A stretch of 64,000 nucleotides of DNA from Paragonimus skrjabini miyazakii. Its lineage: Eukaryota > Platyhelminthes > Trematoda > Plagiorchiida > Troglotrematidae. The stretch is from contig JTDE01021214.1 in NCBI GenBank assembly GCA_014338405.1, positions 42,376 through 106,375 on the forward strand. Reading direction: 5' to 3'. Positions 49,501-59,059 of the stretch are shown piece by piece; the stretch's first letter is position 1; every line of letters starts with the position of its first letter. The position numbers and the translations under genes are program-made. The notes under the pieces are model-generated. The model had not been told where the DNA came from. It ran no database searches and saw only the letters and a list, made by a program, of their open reading frames with translations.

Positions 49501-49644
49501 GCCCAAAGAAGTAAACCGATTTTTAGACTGTGGAAACTTGGCGTACCAGAACGGCAAAACGAATGAAAGCATAAAACATATTAAGCCGAAAGATGACACA
49601 GTTAAGCAAATCCAAAATAATGGACGCCGCTGTTTGACAATCAT
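37484..49644 (-). CDS. Claudin/PMP22/TARP-superfamily four-span membrane protein (seven-exon model)
   Basis: Seven minus-strand exons (49383-49644, 49196-49345, 42951-43149, 42463-42838, 41220-41513, 38069-38224, 37484-37564) join in phase to 505 codons plus stop. Residues about 10-33 form the first membrane span. The first extracellular loop holds the superfamily signature: a Trp, then GLW-x2-C, then a second Cys 20 residues on. Spans two, three and four follow, the third created exactly by the exon 2-exon 3 join. The rest is a long Ser/Arg/Thr-rich cytoplasmic tail with SASRSQSYRSRSIGS. Such proteins form junction strands or act as channel and receptor auxiliary subunits; the long tail recalls TARP-type members. 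The start ATG has an in-frame TGA 12 bases upstream. Exons 1-4 are well supported, 5 good, 6 and 7 tentative. Confidence 0.65.
38069..38224 (-). CDS. Probable exon 6 of the claudin-like gene
   Basis: Acceptor GGCTACACAG and donor GTAGGT bound 52 phase 0 codons: NMLVTNPRSFLSNQS, then a basic patch RPMRKGRGPKG, then ISTASIEEVDEL. The phase fits exons 5 and 7. The link to the claudin-like gene is by strand, phase and order only. It could instead belong to another minus-strand gene. Confidence 0.4.
39560..40322 (+). mobile_element. Penelope-like retroelement, copy 3 (cut by a scaffold gap)
   Basis: Blocks of a Penelope RT follow one another: SRLYGLPSVHKVGLSLKS (near 39648), LAKWHADLLEPITLDLVKH (near 39744), LRELLVLCTSKVQFLY (near 39957), the IDGVAMGLPLGLLLADV block (near 40027), the catalytic RYADDIF (near 40138) and NNGRINFLGVGIVRREDGS (near 40248). 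Frames change several times and stops interrupt it, so it is a dead copy. The 100-N gap begins immediately after QRNVY, before the thumb and endonuclease parts. It lies in the proposed intron between exons 5 and 6 of the claudin-like gene. Confidence 0.8.
40323..40422. other. Scaffold gap of 100 N
   Basis: Placeholder gap between a Penelope-like copy on the left and an RTE 3' end on the right. True length unknown. Confidence 0.95.
40423..40757 (+). mobile_element. RTE-type LINE, copy B (3' end only)
   Basis: Directly after the gap the sequence is the 3' coding end and 3' untranslated part of the copy A family. It differs from copy C (46621-46930) at only about three positions in 310. It ends with the hairpin 40702-40722 and a GAT-repeat tail (about 40737-40756). 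Confidence 0.85.
40758..41219. other. Intronic, unassigned
   Basis: Part of the proposed intron between exons 5 and 6. A short minus-strand frame at about 40920-40960 (LDYHYQYSGLENR) has possible splice sites but does not fit the phase of its neighbours. Confidence 0.35.
41220..41513 (-). CDS. Claudin-like gene, exon 5 (cytoplasmic tail)
   Basis: A long pyrimidine tract precedes the acceptor (CTCCTTATTTAATCAG) and the donor is GTAAGTG. Exactly 98 codons, phase 0 at both ends. The product is disordered in character, rich in Ser, Gly, His, Gln and Pro (PPLMLPVRSPSTVGEQSS). It has no domain of its own, as expected for a tail exon. Same strand and phase as exon 4. Confidence 0.6.
42400..42838 (-). 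CDS. Claudin-like gene, exon 4 (spliced form 42463-42838; retained form to stop at 42400)
   Basis: The acceptor is GCTTTTATCAG. The exon codes for the start of the cytoplasmic tail, rich in Ser, Arg and Thr (SASRSQSYRSRSIGS). A donor GTGAGG after Ser at 42463 gives phase 0 and joins exon 5. If that donor is not used, the frame runs 20 more codons to a TAG at 42400-42402 (end SPSPW). The two readings would give proteins of 505 and 349 residues. Confidence 0.7.
42951..43149 (-). CDS. Claudin-like gene, exon 3
   Basis: The acceptor (TATATTTCCAG) and donor (GTAAGGA) are both strong. The exon holds the end of span three (LFLLVELITMGVGV), a charged second extracellular loop (EAKRKPPEERDW) and span four (SYGLAAMSFPSNFLTVVILG). 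It starts in phase 1 and ends in phase 2, matching exon 4, whose first base completes an Arg codon. Confidence 0.75.
43400..44870 (-). mobile_element. RTE family-2 LINE (degenerate RT)
   Basis: Minus-strand frames show an RTE reverse transcriptase in pieces: KIVPIFKEGSRI (near 44190), EEQVGFRPSRGCIGHVFTFR (near 44040), motif A as STVTFLDIRGTSDPIG (near 43935), motif B in a shifted frame near 43750, and motif C as QYADY (43640), in which the second Asp is Tyr. The region just after, near 43480-43520, is shared with the remnant at 22.5 kb. Upstream to 44870 are further decayed RT lead-in segments. Dead copy within intron 2 of the claudin-like gene. Confidence 0.75.
45130..46942 (+). mobile_element. 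RTE-type LINE, copy C (RT motif B deleted)
   Basis: It aligns with copy A from the RT lead-in to the 3' tail. A frame of 199 codons (45295-45894) keeps ETQVRNRISVLKRN, KEQTGFRPERGSNDQ and motif A as FLDHKGAFNSVD. Relative to copy A, 97 bases are missing at 45885-45888, between two TTCG repeats, removing motif B. Motif C (DYADD) follows at about 45980. Several stops and shifts occur after 46100. The 3' untranslated part and hairpin (46898-46918) are intact; the tail is short. Confidence 0.85.
49196..49345 (-). CDS. Claudin-like gene, exon 2
   Basis: Encodes span two (HTFSLLTFILAEVVLVTQAF) and the first half of span three (AVLFVMVTCSLT). The donor GTGAGT is a perfect consensus and leaves phase 1. 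Joined to exon 3 the split codon becomes Cys and the third membrane helix is completed without a break, which is strong support for this boundary. Confidence 0.75.
49346..49382 (-). other. 37-base mini-intron of the claudin-like gene
   Basis: Donor GTAGGT and acceptor TTTCATAG are only 37 bases apart. Introns of 30-40 bases are known from flatworms. Phase 1 on both sides, and the join gives FR-T-WFVVCQVFHTF, which fits the approach to the second membrane span in this superfamily. Confidence 0.65.
49383..49644 (-). CDS. Claudin-like gene, exon 1
   Basis: From the start ATG (49642-49644) the exon encodes span one (PLFWICLTVSSFGLICFML) and the extracellular signature GLWEVCF followed by GCFYLYD. 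It ends in phase 1 at donor GTAGGT. A TGA lies in frame just upstream of the ATG, so no longer N terminus is likely. An earlier donor after DPQ (GTTAAG) has the wrong phase for exon 2. Confidence 0.75.
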
Positions 49645-49810
49645 AGAGACGAATCAACTTCGTGCAAGAAAAGAAATGTGAGACTGAAATAACGTATTCG
49701 AGGATTCAGCGAGTTTCCCATAAACCCAAACGTGCTGGCCAAGGCAGAAGGTAATCATGCATCACACTCGGGTTTCATTCTACAAAACAATAATATTATT
49801 AATGAAAATC

Positions 49811-52120
49811 CATGATCATAATCATAACAGTCATGAGCCTCCTCAGTAGGTCCTGCGGCTCGGGCCGCAGCTTACCTCAAAGGTGACATGGAATAGCACA
49901 GAGATGCTGCTGAAGAGGTTAGAGTAACAACAATACTAATAGGTAATAATAATAATATAATAATAATAGAGGACTAGACGGAGGGACTGGAAATGGCATG
50001 GACGCAGGTACGTCATTGATTGCGATACACTGCCATCTCGGATAACGACTCTAACCAGCGGTTTGAATGATCACGAGAACCCCAGTAAGGCAGGCGACAT
50101 TCACCGACTTCGCACAGTGGAACAGTCAAGGCCTTCATACTTCGTGATCACGTTGTTGCTTGACTACCACGCGCTTCTACTCAACTGGTTACGATCTTAG
50201 TGCGGTACGGCCAACGTTCAGCTGGCATGCGGAGTACGTGACCTTACCATCACATATTGTGCAACGTGATAATGTGACCAGTTGATCGCGCATCCCGGGC
50301 GTTCGGGAATACGCGCTGGGGAACGGTCGTGTTGCTCACGCAATCAGTCCACTTCATTTGAGTCAACTGGCGCAGACAACCAAAGTCAGATACAACAAGC
50401 CTGATGTTATCTTCGTTACCAACAAGCTACGTTTCCGAACCATAGAGCGAAACGGAACGTACACATGCGTCATATACCTATGCCTTCAACGACAACTGCA
50501 GTCATTTCTCAAACCATAGATGACAGACTAGCAAAGACAACTCGCACTTTTGCCATCCTTGTTGATATGTCTCTGGCAATATGACAGGCTGAGACAGTAC
50601 TACCCAAGTATGAGAAGACGTGCACACTTGCAAGTGGATTGACTACAATAAATAACGTAGGAATGGCAATGCCCCAGTCTTGAAGGAGCACTCTGAGGGT
50701 GTGTAGCACACTCCATACAAACTAACCCGGTCACTCACTTTATCGAGCATGGTCTCTATTTCTACGGCAGATGGGCTAAGTAAGACAACATCTGCATACT
50801 CCACGTCCGTCAACCTAGCACCAGAAAGAAGGTCAACATCAAGCTCAGTGCATTCCTGAAGCGCACCCTCCAGAATGTCGTCCATGACAAAATAGAACAG
50901 GAGGGGAGAAATTGGACACCCTTGGTGAAAGCCACTAGAAGTGATGAGCGCCCAAAACAGTCGTCCGTAAGTTTTCACCCTGTTTTTCTGAACGAGCATA
51001 GTGATCTGAACATACTCATGTATCCCCCTGATACTCCTTTGCAAAGAAGGCAGTTCCGGAAAACGTTACGAGCAACCAAATCTCTGGGTAAACAATTGAT
51101 CAATGCATTCACGACCGTACGGGAACCCTATATATTCCTCACGTATCTCACTTTCTTTGAGCTCAGTGAACCGAAGTAATATAAGGCCAATAAATAACTG
51201 GGACGCAACAGACACTAGACTGATACCCCTGTGGTTGTCACACAAACTTCGGGACCCTTTCTGAAAATGGAAACAACTGTTTATAAACATCAATCACGAG
51301 GTACCTCTTCAGTTTCTCAAATCGCCCGAAGGAGTTTTGTCAATTCTGATATCAACCTGTCCCCGCCATCCATGAAAAGAGGAGGAGATAGGAAGTCTGA
51401 TCCAGGAGCCTTGTTACGCTTCAATAACTTAAGCTCCAAGGCCACTTCGGTTTATGACAAAAGGCCGTCTGGAACACAATGAATGACCTGTCAGGTCCCG
51501 TCGTCTACATGATCCGGTTGAAACCAGCCGAACCGTCCCTCAAAATGTTCAACCCATTTGCGAGTCCAACGCGATTGGTTGGTGACACGTGAATCATCTT
51601 TTTCACGTGCGGTCTCACCTACACCGACTCGACGGCAAGTACAACCACGGATCAGAGAAAATAGTCATCTGCTATTTCCAGGTAAAACAGTCATTCTACC
51701 TTTTTAGACTCTTCCGCCAAATGGTGCCCACGGCCTTCGGGCAAGCTTTTGGTCAGCTTGCTATTTACTTCTCAACGGTCGGCTTCACATTCAGAGCCAA
51801 ATGGAATCATCATCATCATAGACAGCAATACACCAGTGGTTCATACTGATGCTTAACCGCCACACAACCAAGTGGAATCGAGCGACGCTTGTCCATAAGA
51901 GGTTTATCGACGTGACAGTAATCCAGTTATGTTGCATCTGTATAGCTCCTTTGGGGAGCACATTCTCACAGCAAGTTTTCATGGCTGCTTGCGATCTGTT
52001 TCCAGTGTTCGCAAAGCTCACCCGCTTGAATCGAACTAGGCAGTTTGTTCACCGTTGCCACGGTCCAGGCAATCTGCTTACTGCCACGCTTTCACAATCA
52101 TCCCGATTTTGGAATATCGC
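49811..52120 (-). mobile_element. RTE family-2 LINE, copy D
   Basis: The minus strand shows CDNHRGISLVSVASQL (near 51230), SGFHQGCPISPLLFYFVMDD (motif B, near 50930), LTDVEYADV (motif C, near 50800; the second Asp is Val), and near 50030 the RTE end block NRWLESLSEMAVYRNQ. The 3' end is near 49811, after a GC-rich hairpin at 49853-49870 and an AAT-rich patch at 49944-49969. The part 51590-52120 aligns with 60120-60530 of copy E (the endonuclease-RT region). A 63-base insertion at 51805-51867 is described separately. Confidence 0.75.
51805..51867 (-). mobile_element. 63-base micro-insertion of the copy A-type RTE
   Basis: On the minus strand this is the last 63 bases of the copy A/B/C family, including hairpin and ATGATG tail. 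It interrupts copy D, which is continuous with copy E on both sides. Flanking CCAAATGG (51797-51804) and CCAAGTGG (51868-51875) look like an 8-base target-site duplication with one change. Confidence 0.75.
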
Positions 52121-53109
52121 TGAGATTAACCCCGCTGTATAAGGATTAGCGCAGCCCAATTCATTTTTCCCCCGGCGATTTATCCGGGAATTCTAGATGA
52201 ACGGTCCTTATTCAACGTTAGATCTACATTTTTAGATCTTTTGTCTTTTTATCTAATTCCCACATCAATCTCGTCACTGAGGCGTGGTGCTCCCCTGATA
52301 CTCCAGACGCGCAAATAAGTATCATAGGATATCAGATATTTCGTAGGGACCGTCTCACAGGACGAGGCAGTTGATATATTATTCACCTAGAAGAGTAATT
52401 TTCCGCAGTAACAATTGACGAGTCTAATCTTCATAAAATCAAAGACTCGTTGTGATCAATGGTCTCTATTGGTTCCCGCAGGTTACCTATAGGTTACATC
52501 TGAAGACCGCCTGACAATACTATCAGTGATTTGGGTGACCTTGTGGAGAAAATAAACCATGTAAACCCTGTATTCATGCATTCAACCGAATGGATAAAAC
52601 CAACATGTCCTAGTGCCTGCCAGATATAGGCATATTTTGGATCTCATATTCACCATAGGTATCTCGTCTGTAGGGAAATCTGTTCTAGAACAATTCACAG
52701 TGATTGATTTCAATACGGCTACCAAACCGGCAGCTGTATTTTACCGTCCGACCGAATTCATTGATTGAAATACTTTCTTCTCTCTACTAAGATTCTCAAA
52801 TTAGAATACGTTTTCACTCGCATGAGGCTCAAAAGTAGCAACCGAGAAATTTATCAAACATTTCACTTTTCGTATCGACATTCTGGTTTCCATAAAGTCC
52901 AAACGCGTCGATTCGTATGTACAGGGTAGAATCCTTAGTGTGAAAGAGACTAACAGACTTAAAATACGTAAGTCGATGAAAGAAGTACACCAGGTTCCTC
53001 TCTGATGAGTCAAAAGAGCAACATGTTTGAAGCCATAGAACGCAGCTGCGTCATGTAAACGAAGAAAAGGTCGCACTCGGTAATAAGCAGAAAGGTATTT
53101 AGAGGTATC
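52121..53109. other. Unassigned
   Basis: A minus-strand frame of 115 codons (52801-53148) overlaps the start of the Gypsy element but resembles no protein known to me. Nothing else is seen. If the Gypsy element once had its LTR and gag here, they are not recognisable. Confidence 0.4.
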
Positions 53110-56100
53110 ATCGACCACTTGTACCGAAAGCACTCTGCAGTCTTTCAAGAAGGCTTAGGACGTTGCAGTAAAACGAATACCGTTTTGCATCATCTTCCAA
53201 ACGTAAGACTCGTTTTCCGACCGAAGCGTCCAGTGCCGTATCCACCTCTACTTCTCGTGGACAAGGAACTCCATCGCTTACAGGAGGCTGGTGTTCTGAA
53301 ACCAGTCAATTATTCCGCTTGGGCCGCACCGATCATCGTTGTAAAGAAGCCCAATGGTGTGGTGAGAATTTGTGCTAACATCTCTACATGCTTAAATGCT
53401 TCGTTGGATACCCACCAGTATCCTCTCCCGCTACCTGCCGATCTATTCGTGAAGATGAACGGTGGCAAGTTCTTCGCGAAGTTGGACCTAACGGAAGCCT
53501 ACCTACAGGTGTAAGTCTCAGAATCTTCCAAGCAGCTGTTGACCATCAACACACGTCGCGGCTTGCTCCAACACCAGCGTCTTCTATTTGGCGTGAAGAC
53601 TGCGCCGGCAGACTTCCAGCAGATCATCTATACCATGCTGATCGATGTCCCAGGTACAGCTGCCTATCTGCACGACATTGTTGTGATCGGGACCGATGAA
53701 ACAAAACTGACAGAACGCTTGGACCTGGGTCTTGGACGCATAACCAATTACGGATTCCGTATTCGCCAGGAAAAGTGCAATATCTCCATACACTTAATCA
53801 ACTACCTGGGCTTCATCATCGATCGTCACGGCCGCCGACCAGATCCCAACAAAACACAACCTGTTGTCGATATGACACCACCGTCGGACGTATCTACCCT
53901 TCGTTCATTCTTAGGTCTCGTCAGTCACAACAGCGCGTTTATGCCCGCCATGCATCGCGTTCGAGCACCCTTGAACAGACTGTTGACGAAGGATGTTTCC
54001 TGGAACTGGTCAACCGAACACCAGAACTCATTTGAGGAAGTAAAGAAAATGCTCAACTCCGACAACTTGCTGACGCATTTTGATTTCACTCTCCAAATCG
54101 TGGTCGCATCGGACGCCTCAAGCTATGGAGTAAGAGCGGTTCTCTCACACCTATACCCTAATGGATCCCAAAAAGTAGATGCTCATGCTGCTCGCTTTCT
54201 ATCGTATGCAGAGAAGAAGTATGGACAGACCGAGAAAGAAGCGCTTGCCAGTGTTTTCGCAGTGAAGCGTTTTCACAAGATGTGCTTTGGCCGGCATTTT
54301 ATTTTGCTGACTGACCACAAACCATTACTCGCTGTCTTCGGATCAAAGAAGGGCATACCGATCTACACGGCCAACCGCCTTCAAAGATGGGCAACGACTC
54401 AGCTCAACTACGACTTCGACATCAGGTACACGTCAACAACGAGCGTTGGACAGGGAGATGCTCTCTCTCTCGCCTGACTGGCTCGCAGACGCCCGATCCA
54501 GAAGAGGCTATGATTGCTGCGGCGCCCTTCGAAGCAGAGGCCAATTCAGTGTTCTCCAGTCATCCGGACACTTACAGCCACGGCCAAGCTGGCTGCTGAA
54601 GCTACTCTACGAGACCAGGTATTGCAGTCTGTTATATCTCACAATCAGAACCGCTGGCCGTATAGAAGACTAACGGGTGAAGTGGTGCAGTTTGTCCGGA
54701 AACGTTTCGCGATTTCAATACTCAATGGTTGTGTGCTGTTTGGAGAACGTGTCGTCATCCCACCGGAACTTCAACTTAAAGTAATTTGCCAGCTTCACGT
54801 CAGCCAAATGGAGGCGTTGCCTCGCAGTTAAGTCTACTGTCCCGGTATGAGTGAACAACTGGAACAACTGGTCAGATTTTGCTACGGCTGTGCAAACGCA
54901 TCGAAAGCACTCCCAAAAGCCCCACTGGAATCTTAGTCAATCCCTACGGCTTTATGGTCGCGGGTATACTTGTATTTTGTTGGGTATCTGCACGGTCAGA
55001 ATGTTCTGAGCGCCGTCAAGGCTTATTCTAAGTGGCCAGAAGTTATCCTTATGCCAAACACTATCACAGGATCCACTGTCCTACAACTCCGCAAAACGTT
55101 CAGCCGCTCCGAGTGCCCAAAGACTCTGATTAGCGAGAACGGAACACAATTCACTCCCTCTATATTTGCTGACTCCCGTCATCAGAACGCCACTGACCAC
55201 AGTCGGTCACCGCCTTACCATCCCCAGTCCAACGGCTATGCAGAGCGCTTTGTGGACACGTTCAAACGTGCCCTTCAGAAAGCTCAACGGGAGGGAACGA
55301 CCGTGGAAGTTTTGGAAACAATCCCAATACATTATTGGGTGACTCCAAATCCACAAACACCTGATGGAAGATCTCCAGCGGAGGCCCTTATTGGACGCAA
55401 AATCCGATTGTCGCTAGACTCCATCCGTCCAACTGTCGCCGTCCCATATTCCAAGGATGTAGCAATGAAAAGCTGGTTCATAAACGGCACGGAGCCAAAC
55501 GCCGATGCTTTAATAGTGATCAGACCGTCCTAGCCCTGGATTATTGCAGCGGTTTTGCTAAATGGTCCCTCAGACGAATTCGCAGAAGTTCGGGATGCGT
55601 CATTTATGAAATAAGAGTCCGACCGGATGTCTGGATACGCCATGCTAACCAGCTTTAGCCCACCAGCATCACTGAATTATCACAAGGCGAGAAAGATGTT
55701 CCGTTGGAGATCCTGATGGAAACGTTTGGTCTTCCCCAGTCGCAGCCCACAACAATGACTCCCAGCACGGAAAGTCCACCACGTGAACTGCTCCCTAGAA
55801 GATGGACCGACAGAGTATGACGGCGAGTGACACCTTTGCAAGTTAACCCCCGACTACAGTCGTACGACCGATATCCTAAAAAGGAAGGTGTTATGGCCAG
55901 GGTAAACTTGACCCGAAAAACACGATTCTGCTGTCAGAAATCAGATATCGCAAGCCGTTGCTGAAATATGCATCGGCGTGAGATCGAAATATTTCTTCGC
56001 GTGCTCACGCCGCCGCAAGTTCAGTGACTTTCTATGAATACAGACCAGATTATCGTGTAAATTCGCAAAAATGCCGGTAGTTGAAAATACAATGCTTATC

Positions 56101-56510
56101 CGGAGTCTCCTTTGTACGTATTCTCATTGGTTCTTGTTGTTCGCAGTGTTAGGGCCAATCGGTAAGGGCTTCTAATCGCGTTATTCGTTCACGGTTGTTA
56201 GTCGCGTTCGTGTTCTGCAGGATTTTAAGTATACCACTTTCGGCGGCAACCGAACGTCTTTCCGACGCAACGGACGTCGGTGGCTGGCAAACGCGGTTCG
56301 TGCGTTCGCTCTCCTCGCTGATACTTCACCAATGTAGCGTTTCGAACACTTCTATTTCATAATTCTCATTGTTATTCACACTGCTTACTTCCCTCAACTT
56401 CACATATACCACCGACGTTTACACCCAAATTAATCGAACTAAACAATGATCGATAAATACAAATCACACTACTCGGTTCGCAATCCTTGCGTCCTGTCTG
56501 CGTTCTGTGT
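53110..56510 (+). mobile_element. Ty3/Gypsy LTR retrotransposon (pol region and 3' LTR)
   Basis: RT comes first (53119-53514: VFRPKRPVPYPPL, VNYSAWAAPIIVVKKPNG, GGKFFAKLDLTEAYLQV). After a stop at 53513 it continues in another frame (53539-54477) with LLFGVKTAPADFQQ, YLHDIVVIG in place of the usual Y-x-DD block, and an RNase H part (VVASDASSYG, TDHKPLLAV). Integrase follows (54700-55533: TLISENGTQF, YHPQSNGYAERFVDTFKRAL), then a shifted-frame C-terminal stretch to about 55890. The zinc finger near 54800-54890 is incomplete. A polypurine tract (AAAAAGGAAGG, 55878-55888) precedes a probable 3' LTR starting TGTTATGG at 55889; its end near 56510 is a guess. gag, protease and 5' LTR are not seen. 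Dead copy. Confidence 0.85.
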
Positions 56511-57429
56511 CACTGGTGCGCAGAATTTTGGAGAGTAAGAAACTAACGGAACCAACCGTCGATTGCGTCAAATTTCCACTTTTATCACCTTTTTGATCTC
56601 GTACATCAGCAATATTGCAGGCTGACGAGACAGTTCAGTTCAGTTCACTTTGGTTTTCAGGACGGGTAGGCTTCAGCCAGAAATTGTCCGGTCTCTTGCA
56701 CAAGTGAGGATCTGAAGGGGCCCAGTGCTGCGACGATAATGAGAAGAGATTCTTCACTCAACTGAGTTAGTATGAGGGTTACCAGATAAAAGCTGAGGAG
56801 TTTAAGCTATCAGTACCATCATAACACAACAAGTTCACAGCTACCACCGATATACACAATTTTATCCTCTCATTGAAATGACACGAAACAAGGGTTAGAG
56901 GTGAGACCAATGAGGGTTTGATTCCTATAACCCGCAGAGTCTGTCAACCATTTGCCCTCTTGTTATATACTGTTCTTCGTACCTACTGTATTCATTGTAA
57001 CTATGAACTACGGGTCTATTGCTTAAATCAATACATCAGTTCGTCCTCGTGCGCCTCAGCTTCTGCCTGCAAGTAGTCGTTGCTACCGGTAGTTGACTGT
57101 GGCAACAGCGGATTTTAGTACACTGGAGGAACTGAATTCGTTGGAATTTGTTTGCTATCTAACAGGAACTTTCTTCAAACATACAGCGAACTTAGTGTGG
57201 TGGAATTTATCCTAGACAATTATTGTAGATTATTTTGTAATGTTGTCGATTGTTTTCTCGGGTTCTGTTACAAACCTATAATTTCAGATGCTAAGACTAA
57301 CTTTGTAAATGAAATAAAAGCAATGGATAAGATTTAAAAGAGATAACAATAATGGCAAATAGAGATGTAAAGTTGACTTACTTAAATCTACGACAAGGAA
57401 GGCACCTTGGAAACTCATCCAAACTAAAC
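56511..57429. other. Unassigned
   Basis: No protein-like frame and no repeat matched within the window. Confidence 0.4.
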
Positions 57430-59035
57430 CCTCACAACAGGTACAGAGAAAAAGGTGGCCAGTGCTCATCTAGTTTTCTTTCAACCTCTGTCACACTATC
57501 AAAGGATACTACACTCTTTGGAAGCATCTTCCAACAGCTGGTGACTCAACATGCGAAGAAGTTGGCCCTAATTGATGTAGCAACCCTTTTCAGCTCCAAC
57601 TTGAGACTTTGGCCTCGGAGGTATGAGTTTGTATGCAAGCTGAACAGAGATTTCACCTCAACTCCGGTTATTCCCTTAAGAATATTGAGGGTTTCTGTCA
57701 AGTCTCTTCTAACCCTCCTTCGCGCAAGAGAAAACAAATCAAATTTTCTTAGTCTGTCTTCATGTGAGTTACCTGGCATTCCCTTAAGCGATCTTGTAAA
57801 ACTCCTCCGAACCTTCTCAAGTAACTTCACGCTTTTTTACCATATGCGACTTCCAAGCCCGCGCACAGTATTACAGATGTGGCCTAGCATAAGCTTTACA
57901 AAATGACATCAACGCGTCCAGACTCCTTGACGCGAACGATTTCAGCGCTCTATTTCCTTGTGTACACTGTTTTGAAACTTCTAAGTTCCCCTCTGTGAGC
58001 ACTCCCAGGTCCTTAGTTGTTTCTACTCTCCTCAGCTGTTTCTCCTCCCCCTCCTTGTCCATATATCTGACTGACCCTGGCTGTTCCCTGGCAAGCAGCT
58101 GATTACACTTGTCCACATTCAAGGGTAAGTGCCACTCACTTGACCACTTCTGAACAGCATTCAAGTCCCCCTGCATGCTCGTGTTGTCAGGATTTCCTAC
58201 AAACTTCACATAATCAGCGAAGATGTAGCAGGGACACTTCATGTTTTTGGTGAGATCATGGATGAACATTAAAAATAGTAGTGGTCCAAGCACTCATCCC
58301 TGAGTTACCCCAATACTTACTGCACCCTCTGTGGACTATTTTCTTGTTATATCTACATGCAAGGTGCGACTCCTTAAGAAGTCCTGTATTTATCCTACCA
58401 ATCTTGAAGGAAGACAAAAGATCCCCAATTTGAGGATCAACAACCGGTGGTTCATAAAATCGAATGCCTTCCTGAAGTCCAAAGAACAAACCCCAACTTT
58501 CTATTCCCTATCCAGCCTCTCTGTGATCTCTTCGAGGAAGCAAATCAGGTTGGTGAGATAAAATCTATGCCTCACATATCCATGTTGGTCTACAAAAAAA
58601 AACCTATTTTCAGTAAGGTGGCTCACAATCCCTTCTTTAATAATTCTTTACAGCAGTTTCCGGACAACTGATGTGGGAATTACTGGTCGATAGTTGCCCA
58701 CATCATGCTTCTTACCCCCCTTATGGATGGGTATAACCCCCGCCTTCTTCCAATCCTCTGGGATGATGGCCTTCTGTAGGATAAGATTAACCAACACGGT
58801 GATAAACTCCTGTAAAACATAACTGAGAAGTCTTATTATCCTTGAATGGATACAGTCCGGCCCCATCGCCTTCTTCACGTCTACCTGGTCCAATTTATAC
58901 TTGCCCTCCTTCTCTCTTATTTTGACTTCTTCCATCACTGGCCCTCTTGCAGTCCCCGTGCTGAGTCCCACTTTGGTAGATCCAGAGTCCGAAATATGTA
59001 CTGCCTCAAGAAACCGACGGAAAAACCTCTACTTT
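57430..59035 (-). mobile_element. CR1-type LINE (degenerate RT)
   Basis: On the minus strand, in order: KAMGPDCIHSRIIRLLSYVL and PEDWKKAGVIPIHKGGKK with NYRPV (58970-58660), a segment with FKIGRINTGLLKESHL (near 58400), motif C as YIFADYVKFVG (near 58220; one Asp replaced), LNVDKCNQL, then TTKDLGVL and finally SHEDRLRKFDLFSLARRRVR and LRGQSLKLE (57800-57560), the typical CR1 end region. Frames change between pieces. The 5' end abuts the remnant of copy E near 59035-59060. Its family differs from the RTE copies by the KDLGV and DRL-K-DLFSL blocks. Confidence 0.8.
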
Positions 59036-59059
59036 TTGTAGTGGTGATTCGATAGCATC

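Noticed and set aside
52801..53148. Minus-strand frame of 115 codons
   Set aside because: Overlaps the start of the Gypsy RT on the other strand, has no recognisable motif and no supporting neighbours.
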